Positions 32,682 to 42,539 of a DNA stretch of 64,000 nucleotides are shown piece by piece. The stretch is from JBGSIC01 sp041751875 (GTDB lineage: Bacteria; Bdellovibrionota; FAC87; UBA2466; JACKAF01). A program made the translations under genes and the position numbers. The notes beneath the pieces were generated by a model. That model made no database searches, had not been told where the DNA came from, and was given only the letters and a program-made list of their open reading frames with translations. Position 1 is the stretch's first letter, and each line of letters opens with the position of its first letter. The DNA lies in assembly GCA_041751875.1 (NCBI GenBank), contig JBGSIC010000033.1:43330-107329 (forward strand), given 5' to 3'.

Positions 32682-33647
32682 ATGGCACCAAATCAGCAAA
32701 CCATTCCGGTCGTAGACCTGAGTGATTTTCATTCCCCTGTTCTCACAGTCCGCCAGGCGTGCATTGACGCAATCGGGCGAGGCCTTCACGAGGTCGGTTT
32801 CATCTCGGTCATTCAGCACGGCGTTTCCCAGGAACTCATCGATAGGGCCTACAAAGTGGCTGGCGATTTTTTCCTCCAACCCGCCGAAATAAAACAGCGC
32901 TACGAGAACCTGCTCCCGGGTGATCCGCGCGGCTTTAGCAGTATGGGAAGAGAACACGTTAAAAATGTGGATGCCCCCGACCTAAAGGAGTTTTGGCACA
33001 CGGGTAGAGAAACACTCGAAACCGGAGCACAGCAAACACTCTATCCAGCCAACATTTGGCCCACGGAAGTCATCGGATATCGGGAAACGATGCTGGAACT
33101 TTATGGACAGCTCGAAGAGTGCGCCTGTTATTTGTTGGAAGCTTGCGCGATGCACATAGGGCTTCCTCAATTCTTCATGTGCGAGCGGGTCACTGATGGC
33201 AATAGCACCTTGAGAGTCGCGCACTACCCCCCTGTTCCAGAGGGCACGGCCCCTTCGACCTTCCGTTCCGCACCCCACGAGGATATCGATTTCATTACTT
33301 TGCTCTGCGAAGCTACCGGAGACGGACTGGAGATCTTGGATAAGAACAACCAGTGGCTACCGGTTCGCAATTTCCCAGGTCAAATTATCGTTAACGCGGG
33401 CGATATGCTTCAGAACTTGACCAACGGTTACTACAAGAGCACCACCCACCGGGTCACAAACAACAACCTAGATAGAAATCGCAGGTTCTCCATGCCCTTT
33501 TTCGTGCACCCGCGCTCGGATGTCGACTTACAGCCTTTGCCTGAGGCCTTAGCTCTCACAGGAGGGGTGTCACAGTACCTTCCCACCACGGCGGGTAGCT
33601 ACTTTGAGGAACGCTTGAATGAAATTGGCTTTGGTCCGCCGGCTTAG
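32682..33647 (+). CDS. Isopenicillin-N-synthase-like Fe(II)/2-oxoglutarate dioxygenase
   Basis: A 321-residue non-haem iron oxygenase. N-terminal IPVVDLSDF is the DIOX_N block; iron ligands are HED (SAPHEDIDFITLL) and the distal His in STTHRVT; RFSMPFF supplies the Arg-x-Ser that binds 2-oxoglutarate. The substrate cannot be deduced. It is alone on its strand and ends at a strong terminator. Confidence 0.9.
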   Translation: MAPNQQTIPVVDLSDFHSPVLTVRQACIDAIGRGLHEVGFISVIQHGVSQELIDRAYKVAGDFFLQPAEIKQRYENLLPGDPRGFSSMGREHVKNVDAPDLKEFWHTGRETLETGAQQTLYPANIWPTEVIGYRETMLELYGQLEECACYLLEACAMHIGLPQFFMCERVTDGNSTLRVAHYPPVPEGTAPSTFRSAPHEDIDFITLLCEATGDGLEILDKNNQWLPVRNFPGQIIVNAGDMLQNLTNGYYKSTTHRVTNNNLDRNRRFSMPFFVHPRSDVDLQPLPEALALTGGVSQYLPTTAGSYFEERLNEIGFGPPA

Positions 33648-33673
33648 CTGTGAAATTAAAAGGTAGAAAATAA

Positions 33674-33710
33674 AAAGACCGAGGGGTTAACAAACCCTTC
33701 GGTCTTTTCT
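33674..33710. terminator. Bidirectional intrinsic terminator
   Basis: AAGACCGAGGGGT pairs with ACCCTTCGGTCTT (one G-U) around a short AACAA loop, flanked by AAAA on the left and TTTT on the right, so it works on both strands. It lies between the convergent dioxygenase and coiled-coil protein genes. Confidence 0.9.
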
Positions 33711-33744
33711 TACACTTTGATTTGAGTACAAATCGTCGTTCAGC

Positions 33745-35271
33745 TTAGCGATGCGCTCCGCCGGGGAAACCACCGAATCCACCAGGGAATCCGCCACCGA
33801 ATCCGCCAGCTGCAGGTCCACCTGCAAACGCTGCCGCACCAGGGCCGCTACCGGCTTTGCTAGCGTACTCAGACTTCTTCTCTTCCAAGAAGGAGACTTC
33901 CGTCGCCATCGCCGTGCAGAATCCTGCTGATTGGTCCAGCAAGCTTCCGGCTTGATTAAAACTATCCATCGCCACTTGAAGGGTCGACGCTGCTTGGTCA
34001 ATCAACAGCTGAGGATCCGTCTGACCCGACAGCTGAGTAGCCAATGTTTTGGGATTCTGTAACAACGTCTGAACTTGGCTGCTCATGCCAACCGGGCAAG
34101 GAGCGAGCTTCGAACCGCGACGTTCAAGTCGGGTGCTCAAGTCGTTGGTTGCTTCCGCCAAAACTTGTTGGTTCTGGGGGTTAATTAGTAATGCTTCGGC
34201 TGGGAACGAACGCTCAAACGCCGAGACCACCTGGCCTTGCAACCCGCGCAAGCTTCCGCTTGAGGGTTGTTCTTGGCCTTGCGTTCCGCGCATGCGCTGT
34301 TCCTGGTCAAGGCAGACGCCTTCGACACGGCCCATGGCTGCCATGAACTTGTTCTCGCCATCGGCGAAGAACGTATTGAAATTGTCTTGGAAGCGCGTGC
34401 TCAGACCAAGCACCGCCGCTTCACGATCGTCGCGCTCATCGGCCTTATCAAGAGCGTCGAAGAAGGTGTTCACAAGTTGCAACGAGCGGCTGTTTTCCCA
34501 TTTCTTCGCCACTTTGATGCCTTTGTCGACTGCGGCAAAGAAGCTCGTGCCTTCTGCATCTTCTTCGCTGTCAGCTGCTTTTTCGGCTTTGACTTTAAGA
34601 TCGTCGCCGCCTTCAGCTTGTTCTTGCGCTTTTTGAACTTCGGCTAACAACTTAGCTTTGAGTTCTTTAATCTTTTTCTTGGCTTCTTTCTTGTCGCCTT
34701 CAAGGAGTTCCACAGACGCCGTCTTCAGGTCGCTGAGGATCTGAGGAAACGCGGCCGCCGTAGCTTTCCAACCTTGGGTCAAGCCTTGGATTTCTTGGGG
34801 ACTGCATTTCTGATGAAGACCATCGACATTCGCCGTTTGCGCGGTTACGGGCGTAGGAGCCACCGTCGCCTGCACCGATTTGATGAGGTCCCGGTTTTCT
34901 TTATCGCGCTTCAAGGCATCGTCTAAGTCAGCTTTCTTCACAGTCGCAAGCGCCGTGTTGATTTTCGTGACTTTAGCCAGGCTGTCTTTAAGTTCTTTCA
35001 GCTTCTCAATCTGCGCTTCATCCAAAACCAATTTGCCTTCGAGTTCAGCAATCTGCTCTTCGAGGCTTTTTACTTGTTTGGCTTCGGCAGGCGTTAAACC
35101 TTTCAGATCCGCTCCGGCTTTGCCGAGGACGGAATCTGCCGCCTTAAATTTCGCCGCAAACTGGCTGGGGTTACTATAAGAAGAACCATATTCGGCCTGT
35201 GATACGGCGGGAACCAATAACGAAACCACGCACGCACTCACGAACCACATTTTAGCGTTAAGCTGCTTCAT
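33745..35271 (-). CDS. Exported coiled-coil protein with Gly-rich tail, unknown
   Basis: A 508-residue product from ATG 35271 (GGAG six bases upstream); an in-frame upstream start at 35292 is possible. Signal peptide to about residue 26 (...AVSQA). Residues 40-130 and 190-260 are Lys/Glu/Leu/Ala-rich and probably coiled coil. Several Cys occur (SPQEI preceded by KCS, APCPVGM, FCTAM). The last 35 residues are Gly/Phe/Pro-rich. No family recognised; likely periplasmic or surface. Confidence 0.75.
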   Translation of the reverse strand: MKQLNAKMWFVSACVVSLLVPAVSQAEYGSSYSNPSQFAAKFKAADSVLGKAGADLKGLTPAEAKQVKSLEEQIAELEGKLVLDEAQIEKLKELKDSLAKVTKINTALATVKKADLDDALKRDKENRDLIKSVQATVAPTPVTAQTANVDGLHQKCSPQEIQGLTQGWKATAAAFPQILSDLKTASVELLEGDKKEAKKKIKELKAKLLAEVQKAQEQAEGGDDLKVKAEKAADSEEDAEGTSFFAAVDKGIKVAKKWENSRSLQLVNTFFDALDKADERDDREAAVLGLSTRFQDNFNTFFADGENKFMAAMGRVEGVCLDQEQRMRGTQGQEQPSSGSLRGLQGQVVSAFERSFPAEALLINPQNQQVLAEATNDLSTRLERRGSKLAPCPVGMSSQVQTLLQNPKTLATQLSGQTDPQLLIDQAASTLQVAMDSFNQAGSLLDQSAGFCTAMATEVSFLEEKKSEYASKAGSGPGAAAFAGGPAAGGFGGGFPGGFGGFPGGAHR

Positions 35272-35750
35272 CTTCCACTCCATCAACGTCAACTTCTACT
35301 CTACTCAAATCAAATGTATTGGGGGCTCACCGCCCGCCCTCAATGTGTAAACACACAAGAGCCACACGCATCTCCCTAAAGAGAAGCCGTGCCATCAGGA
35401 CTTAATTGCAAAGGGCGATCCAACCTGCGGGTAAGTTCAGCAGCCACGCACGCGCAGCCTCAAAATCAAAGGTGCCAAAAAACGCCTGCGCGAATTTTTG
35501 AAAGCTCCATCATTACGATTCGATAGAAATTGCCGTTTTGTTAGATAGGCTGTCAACACCTTGGTCAGCAAGTAAACCCACGCCCTCAGGCTCCTTGAGT
35601 CCGCGGATGATGTGCGTGCGTTTTCAAGGAAGCGTGGTAAAGGGGCTCATCGCGCGCCTTCAAAAGATCCTAGTTGATGGACCTCCCGCGCGCGTTTTCA
35701 AGGGCGGCCATTTAGCCGTTTCCTAGCAAATCCCCCTCTAAAATAGGGAC
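35272..35750. other. Intergenic region of about 480 bp, nothing firm
   Basis: Divergent gap between the coiled-coil protein and ybeY. It must carry both promoters. A 62-codon TTG-initiated frame at 35538-35726 has no ribosome site and no recognisable product. A lone GGTGCC near 35470 and GC-rich short inverted stretches are visible, but no tRNA or terminator. Confidence 0.4.
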
Positions 35751-35786
35751 TTGCGCCAAAAGGGGTTCCAAACTACGTTACGGGGC

Positions 35787-36260
35787 ATGGAACCCCGCTT
35801 TCATATAGAGGTAGGTCGCTATTGTACATTTCCCGCAAACCTCCAGGCTACCCTCAAAAAGGCAGCCCTGGCGAGCGTGCACGCCATTCCTAAGAGTGTC
35901 GCGCACAAAAAGCTCCGTCACGCGGGGCCCTACACGCTGAATTTGGCTTTGGTAGGGGAAAAGCGGATTCGCTCCTTAAATAAGACATTCCGCGGGAAAG
36001 ACGTCGCCACCGATGTGCTCTCTTTCTCCAGACTCGAAGGCGATGAACCCATGCCCGGCCCGCTTTTCGACGTAGGCGATGTGGTGATTTGTCCGACAGT
36101 TGCTAAGAAAAATGCCAAGGCGAAGGAGTACGTGAAGGAACTGCGTACACTCACTGTGCACGGCGTTTTACATTTGTTCGGGTACGACCACGAGCAGACG
36201 CCGCAAGAAGCTCGCAAGATGGAACGCCTTCAAGCGAAGATCCTCGAAACACTTAATTAG
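35787..36260 (+). CDS. ybeY: Endoribonuclease YbeY
   Basis: A 157-residue zinc-dependent RNase in 16S rRNA maturation and 70S quality control. The zinc motif is complete: TVHGVLHLFGYDHEQ (three His), and the preceding FRGKDVATDVLSF block is diagnostic. I favour ATG 35787; the frame is open from a TTG at 35751, which would add 12 residues. It lacks its usual phoH-type or corC-type neighbours here. Confidence 0.93.
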   Translation: MEPRFHIEVGRYCTFPANLQATLKKAALASVHAIPKSVAHKKLRHAGPYTLNLALVGEKRIRSLNKTFRGKDVATDVLSFSRLEGDEPMPGPLFDVGDVVICPTVAKKNAKAKEYVKELRTLTVHGVLHLFGYDHEQTPQEARKMERLQAKILETLN

Positions 36261-36323
36261 ATACCCAACACCCTTTACCGTCAGACCATCGCAGCGCTAA
36301 AGCCTAATTCCTTAGATGCGAGA

Positions 36324-37532
36324 TTATTGCCTGATGGCTTCAATAGGATCCACTTGCATCGCCTTGCGAGCAGGAAATAGCGTCGATGCCATGATGAGAA
36401 GGATGGCAATCGCGTAAATAAGAATAATCGGAAGGGGCCGCACTTCGATGGGAATGCTCCGATCATAGTAGATCGCGGGCAACTGCAGGTTGGGCGAATA
36501 GCGAATAAAGAGAAGTACCGCAGTGGTGATTACCGCGCCTAAAAAAAGGCCCATTCCCCCTAAAAAAGCTCCCTGCCAAACGAAAATTTTCCGAATTTGC
36601 TCCTGCGAAGCACCTAACGCCCGCAGAATACCAATGTGCCTTTTCTTCTGGCTCACGTACATCGTTAGCGTGATGCCGATATTCATTACGGCAATCACAA
36701 TCGCAAAACTCAAAACACTAAACATGGCGTACTGCTCTAGCTTGAGCGACTGGAAAAGGGCTGAGTTGAATTTCCCCCAACTCTCGGCCTTCAATCCTTG
36801 GGGCAAAAAGTTCGTCATCTCGTCTTCAAGCGCTTCGGCCAGCGACTCGTCCTCGCCCCATACCTGCCAACCGGTAATGACATCGCCCTTTTTCAAAAGT
36901 CCCTGCGCATCCGACAGAGGCATCATGAGGTACTCGTAGTCAAAATCGTAGTGACCGGAAGAGTAAATTCCTGAGACCACGAAACTTTGAGCGTTCGGCA
37001 CCATGCCCATCATCCCGCCAGTTTCAATCGGGGAAATGATTTTAATCTCTCCTCCGATGTAAGCCCCTAAACGTTCGGCGAGTTGACTCCCCAAAATAAT
37101 CTCAGGCCGTTCTGACGAAAGATTGGGCAGATTCCCCTCGTCGAGTTTTTTAAATTTGTCCCGCATCTCTTCGAGAGGAATTCCTAAGACCACTCCTCCC
37201 ACAGTGGACAATTCCGACTGTAAGATACGCTCCGTCTCTATATACGGAACCACCCGTGCCACCCCGTCGACTTCGGTAAGACGCTTGGTCCAAGGCCCAT
37301 AGTCTCTTACCGTCTGTAGCTCATTTTGCGGACGCACCATCACGTGCGGGTAGGCGTTTAAGAAACGATCTTTGAGCGACGCTTCAAAGCCGTACATTAC
37401 TGAGAGCAAGCAGCTCATCGCGGCTACTCCCACCGCAATGGCCACCCAGGCAAAGAGAGTAAGGGGGCTGAAAGTTCCCCGCTCGGTTCCCTTAAACATA
37501 AAGCGAAGTGCGATAAACTTTTCGCCAGTCAC
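36324..37532 (-). CDS. LolC/LolE-type ABC transporter permease
   Basis: A 402-residue permease with one N-terminal helix (about 22-45), a large periplasmic MacB-like domain (about 50-270) and three C-terminal helices in an FtsX domain (FVWQGAFLGGMGLFLG, FPARKAMQVDPIEAIR). This is the architecture of the lipoprotein-releasing complex LolCDE. No LolD ATPase is adjacent. The GTG start overlaps the upstream stop as TAGTG, so it is coupled to the Pro-rich membrane-anchored protein. Confidence 0.87.
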   Translation of the reverse strand: MTGEKFIALRFMFKGTERGTFSPLTLFAWVAIAVGVAAMSCLLSVMYGFEASLKDRFLNAYPHVMVRPQNELQTVRDYGPWTKRLTEVDGVARVVPYIETERILQSELSTVGGVVLGIPLEEMRDKFKKLDEGNLPNLSSERPEIILGSQLAERLGAYIGGEIKIISPIETGGMMGMVPNAQSFVVSGIYSSGHYDFDYEYLMMPLSDAQGLLKKGDVITGWQVWGEDESLAEALEDEMTNFLPQGLKAESWGKFNSALFQSLKLEQYAMFSVLSFAIVIAVMNIGITLTMYVSQKKRHIGILRALGASQEQIRKIFVWQGAFLGGMGLFLGAVITTAVLLFIRYSPNLQLPAIYYDRSIPIEVRPLPIILIYAIAILLIMASTLFPARKAMQVDPIEAIRQ

Positions 37533-38194
37533 TAGAAATCATCCTCCAGATCGGGAGGAGGGGGTGGTGGAGGGTCTTCTCCTGACGGAGCATCCCATTG
37601 TGCATCCGAGTCGGAAGGCGGTTCCGGTTCCTCCCCTCCTTCGAAACCTTGAGGAGACGGAGGCGCCATGTCCCCCATTTCATCGGGAGGTTCGTAGGCG
37701 TTGCCATTCTCCAAAGGAGGCGGATTGATTTGAAAGCCCGGCGGAATCCCCCCTTGAGAGGGCGGTGGAAAGGCATTGTCCGGTAGGCCCAGCTCCCCTG
37801 GCGCATTGGGGGGAAACTCATTTTCCACGGGCTCGCTCTCGGGTTGATAGTCTTGAAAATTTTGCGGTGGTGTCTCGGGTTCCGGCGTGGGCGCGTTGTT
37901 CGCAGGCGGCGGCACATTTGGATTTAGGTTCGGGTTGAGGTCTCCCGGAGACGGGCGCACACGCGGGCGCGACGACGCGTCTCCCATCGCATCATCTAGC
38001 GGACTCTTCGTCGGCAAATTCTCATTCGATGGATTGGCGGGCGGAGGTGTCGCGAACGGTTTGTTCGGCACCGGGGCCGATTGCGCAGGTATCGAAGTAG
38101 GCTCCGCTTCTTCTTTCTTCCCCCCTGAAAAAAACAGGCGGAAAGCGAGAAATAGACAGAGCACGAAAACTATAGGCCAGAGCCATTTTGGCAT
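37532..38194 (-). CDS. Membrane-anchored proline-rich acidic protein
   Basis: A 220-residue protein with one N-terminal helix (MPKWLWPIVFVLCLFLAFRLFF) and a long low-complexity domain of Pro, Asn, Glu and Gly (about 30-220), ending PPPPPDLEDDF. Likely extended in the periplasm. No fold is visible. Position directly upstream of, and overlapping, the LolC/E-like permease suggests cotranscription. Composition alone does not reveal a function. Confidence 0.7.
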   Translation of the reverse strand: MPKWLWPIVFVLCLFLAFRLFFSGGKKEEAEPTSIPAQSAPVPNKPFATPPPANPSNENLPTKSPLDDAMGDASSRPRVRPSPGDLNPNLNPNVPPPANNAPTPEPETPPQNFQDYQPESEPVENEFPPNAPGELGLPDNAFPPPSQGGIPPGFQINPPPLENGNAYEPPDEMGDMAPPSPQGFEGGEEPEPPSDSDAQWDAPSGEDPPPPPPPDLEDDF

Positions 38195-38239
38195 GGGCGT
38201 ATTTTTACGGAATTAGCCAGGAAAGACAAGAAATGCTAT

Positions 38240-39850
38240 ATGAATGGCCCTATGACCTCGACCGATCTTGAATCGACACCAACCCATCACTGGGCGGATA
38301 AGGCCGCAGAAGAGCTGATTCGGTTGCATCCGGAAAAAAGCCCGCTCGTATGCGCTTCGGGAATTTCGCCCAGCGGAGTGGTCCATATCGGCAATTTTAG
38401 GGAAGTCATCACGGTCGATTTTGTCGTCCGATCGCTTCGTAGCAAGGGACGCAAGGTCCGTTTCATCTACAGCTGGGATGATTACGATGCCCTTCGCAAG
38501 GTTCCGGCAAACCTGCCCAACCCTGAAAAACTCGAGCCCTTTTTGCGGAAGCCGGTTTCCGCCATTCCCGACCCTTATGGGGAGTACACCTCGTACGCCA
38601 CGCATTTTGAGAAACGCTTCGAAAAAGAAATTGAGCCGCTGGGAATTGCCCCTGAGTTTATTTATCAGAACGAGGCCTACCGCAACGGCCGCTACCGCGA
38701 AGGCATCCGCACCGCTCTTGCCCATCAGGCGGAAGCAGTAAAAGCGCTTAATGCCTGCCGTACCGAACCCCTTCCCGCCGACTGGACGTGTGTTTCCATC
38801 TTTTGCAAAAAATGCGGCAAGGACGTTACAAAGCTCCTCGCGTACGAGGCACCGAACACCTTTAAGTACCAGTGCAAGATTTGTAAGGAAGATTTTACTT
38901 TGGATCTCGAAACAGAAGCAGGAGTAAAACTTCTGTGGCGAGTGGATTGGCCAATGCGCTGGGCCCACGAAGGAGTGGATTTCGAGCCGGGGGGAAAAGA
39001 CCATTCTTCCACGGGCGGGTCTTACGAAACAGGTGCCGAGATTATTCGTCGTATATGGAAGAAAGAACCGCCGTTCTACGTTCAGTACGATTTTGTGATG
39101 GCGAAGGGTCTTGGAGGAAAATTCTCTTCATCGTCAGGCAATCTCATGACACTTTCACAGGCACTTGAAGTGTATGAACCTCAGATCGTCCGCTGGCTTT
39201 TCGCAAGCCGTAAGCCCAACATGGACTTTTCTATCGCCTTCGATCTGGATGTGATGAAGGCCTACGACGATTTCGATCGCACCGAGCGCTTCGCGTATGG
39301 AATGGAAGAAGGCGACGAGAAGAAAATCAGCTACGAGAAACGCATTTACGAGATGTCTCTTCCCTTTCCAGAGAAAGCGCCTCAAACGCTGCCCGCTCAG
39401 GTCCCCTTCCGCCATCTTTGCAATATTTTGCAGATTTACGAAGGCAATCTGGCCGATACAAAAGCGTTTTTCTCTGAAGTTTTAAAGTCCCCCTACGACG
39501 AGGAACGCTTTGATAGCCGAGCGACCCGCGCGTGGAACTGGATTCAAAAGTATGCCCCGGAAGCTTTCCGCTTTGCTCTGCGCGAAGCAACCGCGCCCTG
39601 CCCCAAAAGCGCTTACCCGGAAGCGATGAAAGCGCTTATTGAAATGCTCAAGACAAAAATGCCATTGGCGGAAGAGGCTCTTGCCACGGAAATTTACAAT
39701 GTCATTCAAGCTCATGGGCTGAACGCCAAACTGTTCTTCCAAGACATCTATAAAATTCTAATCGACAAAACGAACGGCCCGCGACTCGCCTCGTTCTTGC
39801 TCGCCATCGGTGCCGATCGCGCCACGGCCCTTCTTGCCAAGGCGTGTTAA
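38240..39850 (+). CDS. lysK: Class I lysyl-tRNA synthetase
   Basis: A 536-residue class I synthetase attaching lysine to tRNA-Lys, of the type common in archaea, spirochaetes and some Proteobacteria, not the usual bacterial class II LysS. ATP-site motifs are HIGN (ISPSGVVHIGN) and the KMSKS equivalent in GGKFSSSSGN. Cys clusters CKKCGK and CKICKE form the zinc-binding insertion. The start is ATG 38240 or 38252; neither has a good ribosome site, and TGCTATAT just ahead could be an extended -10 giving a near-leaderless mRNA. Confidence 0.95.
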   Translation: MNGPMTSTDLESTPTHHWADKAAEELIRLHPEKSPLVCASGISPSGVVHIGNFREVITVDFVVRSLRSKGRKVRFIYSWDDYDALRKVPANLPNPEKLEPFLRKPVSAIPDPYGEYTSYATHFEKRFEKEIEPLGIAPEFIYQNEAYRNGRYREGIRTALAHQAEAVKALNACRTEPLPADWTCVSIFCKKCGKDVTKLLAYEAPNTFKYQCKICKEDFTLDLETEAGVKLLWRVDWPMRWAHEGVDFEPGGKDHSSTGGSYETGAEIIRRIWKKEPPFYVQYDFVMAKGLGGKFSSSSGNLMTLSQALEVYEPQIVRWLFASRKPNMDFSIAFDLDVMKAYDDFDRTERFAYGMEEGDEKKISYEKRIYEMSLPFPEKAPQTLPAQVPFRHLCNILQIYEGNLADTKAFFSEVLKSPYDEERFDSRATRAWNWIQKYAPEAFRFALREATAPCPKSAYPEAMKALIEMLKTKMPLAEEALATEIYNVIQAHGLNAKLFFQDIYKILIDKTNGPRLASFLLAIGADRATALLAKAC

Positions 39851-39914
39851 ACGCCGGTTTGCTCTTCGACACCCACTGAAGTAAAACTATGTTCTCACAC
39901 AAAGGGGGTAAGCT

Positions 39915-41018
39915 GTGAGAATTGCTTTTATTTTGGGTTTTTGCGGCGTTTTTTTGGGGAACGCCGCACTGGCAGCGCCTCGCCACGACTATTCAAAAGA
40001 TCAGATCGAAGCGATGCGACTGCACAATCGCTCCCTTCGCGGTGTCCAGAGCCGTTCCACGCCGGCGGCAGTGGTCGAACGTCCGTACGCCGAGTACGAG
40101 AAGGCCCGCTACCTATTATTCAGCTCTCAAAATTCGTTTTACTCCGGTGAGGTAAAAACTACGCTCGCAAAATTTCTGCCCGCCGACATGATTTTGGTGA
40201 TCTTTTACACCAGCCCTTCCGAATACCAGAGATTAAAAGACGAATACGAACCGATTGTCGGACCAAGCCGGCTTCGCATTCTTAAAATTTCGACTAACCC
40301 CTTCTGGGCTCGAGATGCGCTGCCGGTCCCTGTGTTTTTACCCGGCAACAAGCTGGCAGGAGTGGATGCAAAGTATGGTCAGGGGAACGAGCCCGACACC
40401 GAACTGGCCCACTACTTCCGCATGCCTTTGATGAAACACACCTACTACTACGAAGGCGGAAATTTTCTTGCCGACAGTAAAGGCAATTGTCTCATCGTAA
40501 ACAACAGCCGTACCTCTCAAATTCCCGACTCAAACTTTATCACACAGTATGGATGCAAAAAGCTAACCCGCTTTCCGCATAAGAGCGGCATCGGACATGT
40601 GGACGAAAGAATCAAGCTACTCTCCGACTCAGTGGCACTGACTGATACGCCCGAGTACCAGTCCACTTTGGAAGGTTTGGGGTACGAAGTACAACTGCTC
40701 CCAAAGCCCGGGGGCGCCTACGAAACCTACGTCAATGCGCTTCTGGTAAACGGGACTCTTTTTATGCCCAGCTATGGGAAAACGTCGGACGAGGCGGCAC
40801 GGAAAATTTACCAAGACGCCGGTTTGGATGTCATCCCCGCCAACACAAGCTCACTCTCCAACTCAGGGCTAGGATCCATTCACTGCATCACCATGACCTA
40901 CCCGCCCGTATCCACGAGGGAACTCGAAGATATTTTAGGAGTCGACGAATCTTCTCTGGCTTACTCGGGTTCCACTTCGACTTCGGTTCCCACGTCCGGT
41001 ACTGAAAGCTCGATGTAA
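39915..41018 (+). CDS. Exported agmatine/peptidylarginine deiminase-like protein
   Basis: A 367-residue protein starting at GTG with GGGGG upstream. Signal peptide MRIAFILGFCGVFLGNAALA. The guanidine-modifying fold motifs are present: FWARDALPV, YYEGGNFL, SGIGHVDERI and the nucleophilic Cys in GSIHCITMTYPP. Agmatine deiminases are usually cytoplasmic; an exported version could act on periplasmic or external arginine derivatives or on protein arginines. Ser/Thr-rich C-terminal tail. The 3' end overlaps the next gene by 58 bp, convergent. Confidence 0.87.
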   Translation: MRIAFILGFCGVFLGNAALAAPRHDYSKDQIEAMRLHNRSLRGVQSRSTPAAVVERPYAEYEKARYLLFSSQNSFYSGEVKTTLAKFLPADMILVIFYTSPSEYQRLKDEYEPIVGPSRLRILKISTNPFWARDALPVPVFLPGNKLAGVDAKYGQGNEPDTELAHYFRMPLMKHTYYYEGGNFLADSKGNCLIVNNSRTSQIPDSNFITQYGCKKLTRFPHKSGIGHVDERIKLLSDSVALTDTPEYQSTLEGLGYEVQLLPKPGGAYETYVNALLVNGTLFMPSYGKTSDEAARKIYQDAGLDVIPANTSSLSNSGLGSIHCITMTYPPVSTRELEDILGVDESSLAYSGSTSTSVPTSGTESSM

Positions 41019-42436
41019 GGAGAGTTATAGGTTTTCAGATCGATCCGCGTGTAGGTCATGAAACCCAGACGCCGCGCCACTTGATAGAATTTTGAACTCA
41101 TCAACGCGTTTCGGGCTTCACGCAGGGACGCGTTCGGCCCCATTCTGCCGCCGGCTTGCTCGTACTCCTGAAGTTCGTTTCCATTCTGCATCAGGCTAAT
41201 CAGTGTGTGAATTTCCGGGCGTCGAATGAGATGCAAGGTCATCAGAAGCGGAATAAGGTCCTGCTCGGCCGCGCTATCTAGTATGTGGCTGCGCTGAACA
41301 AAACCGCCGTGCGGCCCATGAGGACTGAAATCCACGTACGCCACAAGTTTATCGTCTTCTCCATGCGCGGAAACCCGATTCCCCACAATCGATAAGCGCA
41401 GAGAAGGATCAAGCAGCTGCACCATGCGTTCAAAGCTATGTTCCCGTTGCGTGTAGCGAATTTCATCCGCTCCCGCTAGCTCGGCCCGCACGCGAGCAGA
41501 GACAACCCCATGCACTTTGAGAAATTGCGTAGTCACGGCCGGAGAAAGGTCGCGACGTAAAAGAGCGTGGAGTATCGCATCGAGCCAACTTAAGTCCTCG
41601 ATCACCCCTGGGGAATGAGCAAGAAACTCGACCCAGCGAGCAAGTTCGTGTTCTTTTACACGGCTCTTAAATAGAGTGCGTTCCGTGTGCTCTCTCACCA
41701 CCGCTTCCATCTCATTGGATGCTCGTTCCATTTGCAGCATCGTTTCCCCTTGGCCTGTTACGGGAATAAAAAGCCGCATAAAAGCGGCGAGATGACCTAG
41801 AAACAAGATGTGTCGACTCCCCACCTCACGGGGCATCCCGATTTCGGGAACACCTTCCCACCCCGCGGAATCGCCTCCAATACCTACCACCGCTAAAAAT
41901 TTATTTGCGGCGAGATACTCGTATTCTTCACTGTCGTTCATCTTAATTTCGGGGTGGCGGTGGACGAGAGAGAAATACAAACGCAATGCCCGAAGTTGCT
42001 TATCAGATAAGAAGGAGGCGGTAGGATCCTGAGGGACCGCCACATCAAGAAGCAAGCGCAGGGTTGAATCAATTTCACGCATGTTTTTGACGTGTAACAA
42101 AAATTCTTCGAGCAACTTTTCCGCTTCCACCTTAGAAAAGTGCAAAACGGGTCCGCCTGACACCCCAAACGCATGGGCGTAAAGAGCGTAGATGACTTCG
42201 GCTTGGCGTTGCGAACTCAGACGAATAAAAAAGTGCTCTCTCTTTTCCTTGTCCTTGCTGTACTTTTTTTGAAGTCTATTAAGATACTCAAGCGGGTGTA
42301 CGCGAGAATGGAAAGCCTCGTACACACCAACCAGTTGGCTGGCGCACCAGCGTACTGGCGACGGTCGCTCGCTTTGTGCGACGGGCGCCCAGCCCAGAAG
42401 GGCTGTACAAACCAATAGGATCGTAACGCGATTCAT
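40961..42436 (-). CDS. Exported protein of unknown function (491 aa)
   Basis: Signal peptide MNRVTILLVCTALLGWAPVAQS, then a largely helical protein with no motif I recognise. Features include a conserved-looking GIGGDSAGWEGVPEIG near residue 205 and an acidic C-terminus. The C-terminal 19 codons overlap the convergent deiminase gene. It lies beside two further exported unknowns on the same strand. Confidence 0.7.
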   Translation of the reverse strand: MNRVTILLVCTALLGWAPVAQSERPSPVRWCASQLVGVYEAFHSRVHPLEYLNRLQKKYSKDKEKREHFFIRLSSQRQAEVIYALYAHAFGVSGGPVLHFSKVEAEKLLEEFLLHVKNMREIDSTLRLLLDVAVPQDPTASFLSDKQLRALRLYFSLVHRHPEIKMNDSEEYEYLAANKFLAVVGIGGDSAGWEGVPEIGMPREVGSRHILFLGHLAAFMRLFIPVTGQGETMLQMERASNEMEAVVREHTERTLFKSRVKEHELARWVEFLAHSPGVIEDLSWLDAILHALLRRDLSPAVTTQFLKVHGVVSARVRAELAGADEIRYTQREHSFERMVQLLDPSLRLSIVGNRVSAHGEDDKLVAYVDFSPHGPHGGFVQRSHILDSAAEQDLIPLLMTLHLIRRPEIHTLISLMQNGNELQEYEQAGGRMGPNASLREARNALMSSKFYQVARRLGFMTYTRIDLKTYNSPYIELSVPDVGTEVEVEPE

Positions 42437-42539
42437 TTTTCCGCCTAAAATTGGTACTGAAGCAGTAAAAAGGAAGGGGTCATACCACAGATGGAAAGGG
42501 GTCGGAAGTCCCGGCAGCTTCTTCTATTATCCTAACTGT

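Noticed and set aside
35538..35726. 62-codon frame between the coiled-coil protein and ybeY
   Set aside because: TTG start, no ribosome site, no recognisable motif; probably chance.
37492..37917. Arg/Pro-rich minus-strand frame inside the Pro-rich membrane protein gene
   Set aside because: Alternative frame of a low-complexity coding region; no start signal.
42437..42539. Repeated AAGGGGTC motif between two exported-protein genes
   Set aside because: Only two short copies without a pairing partner; too little to call an element.
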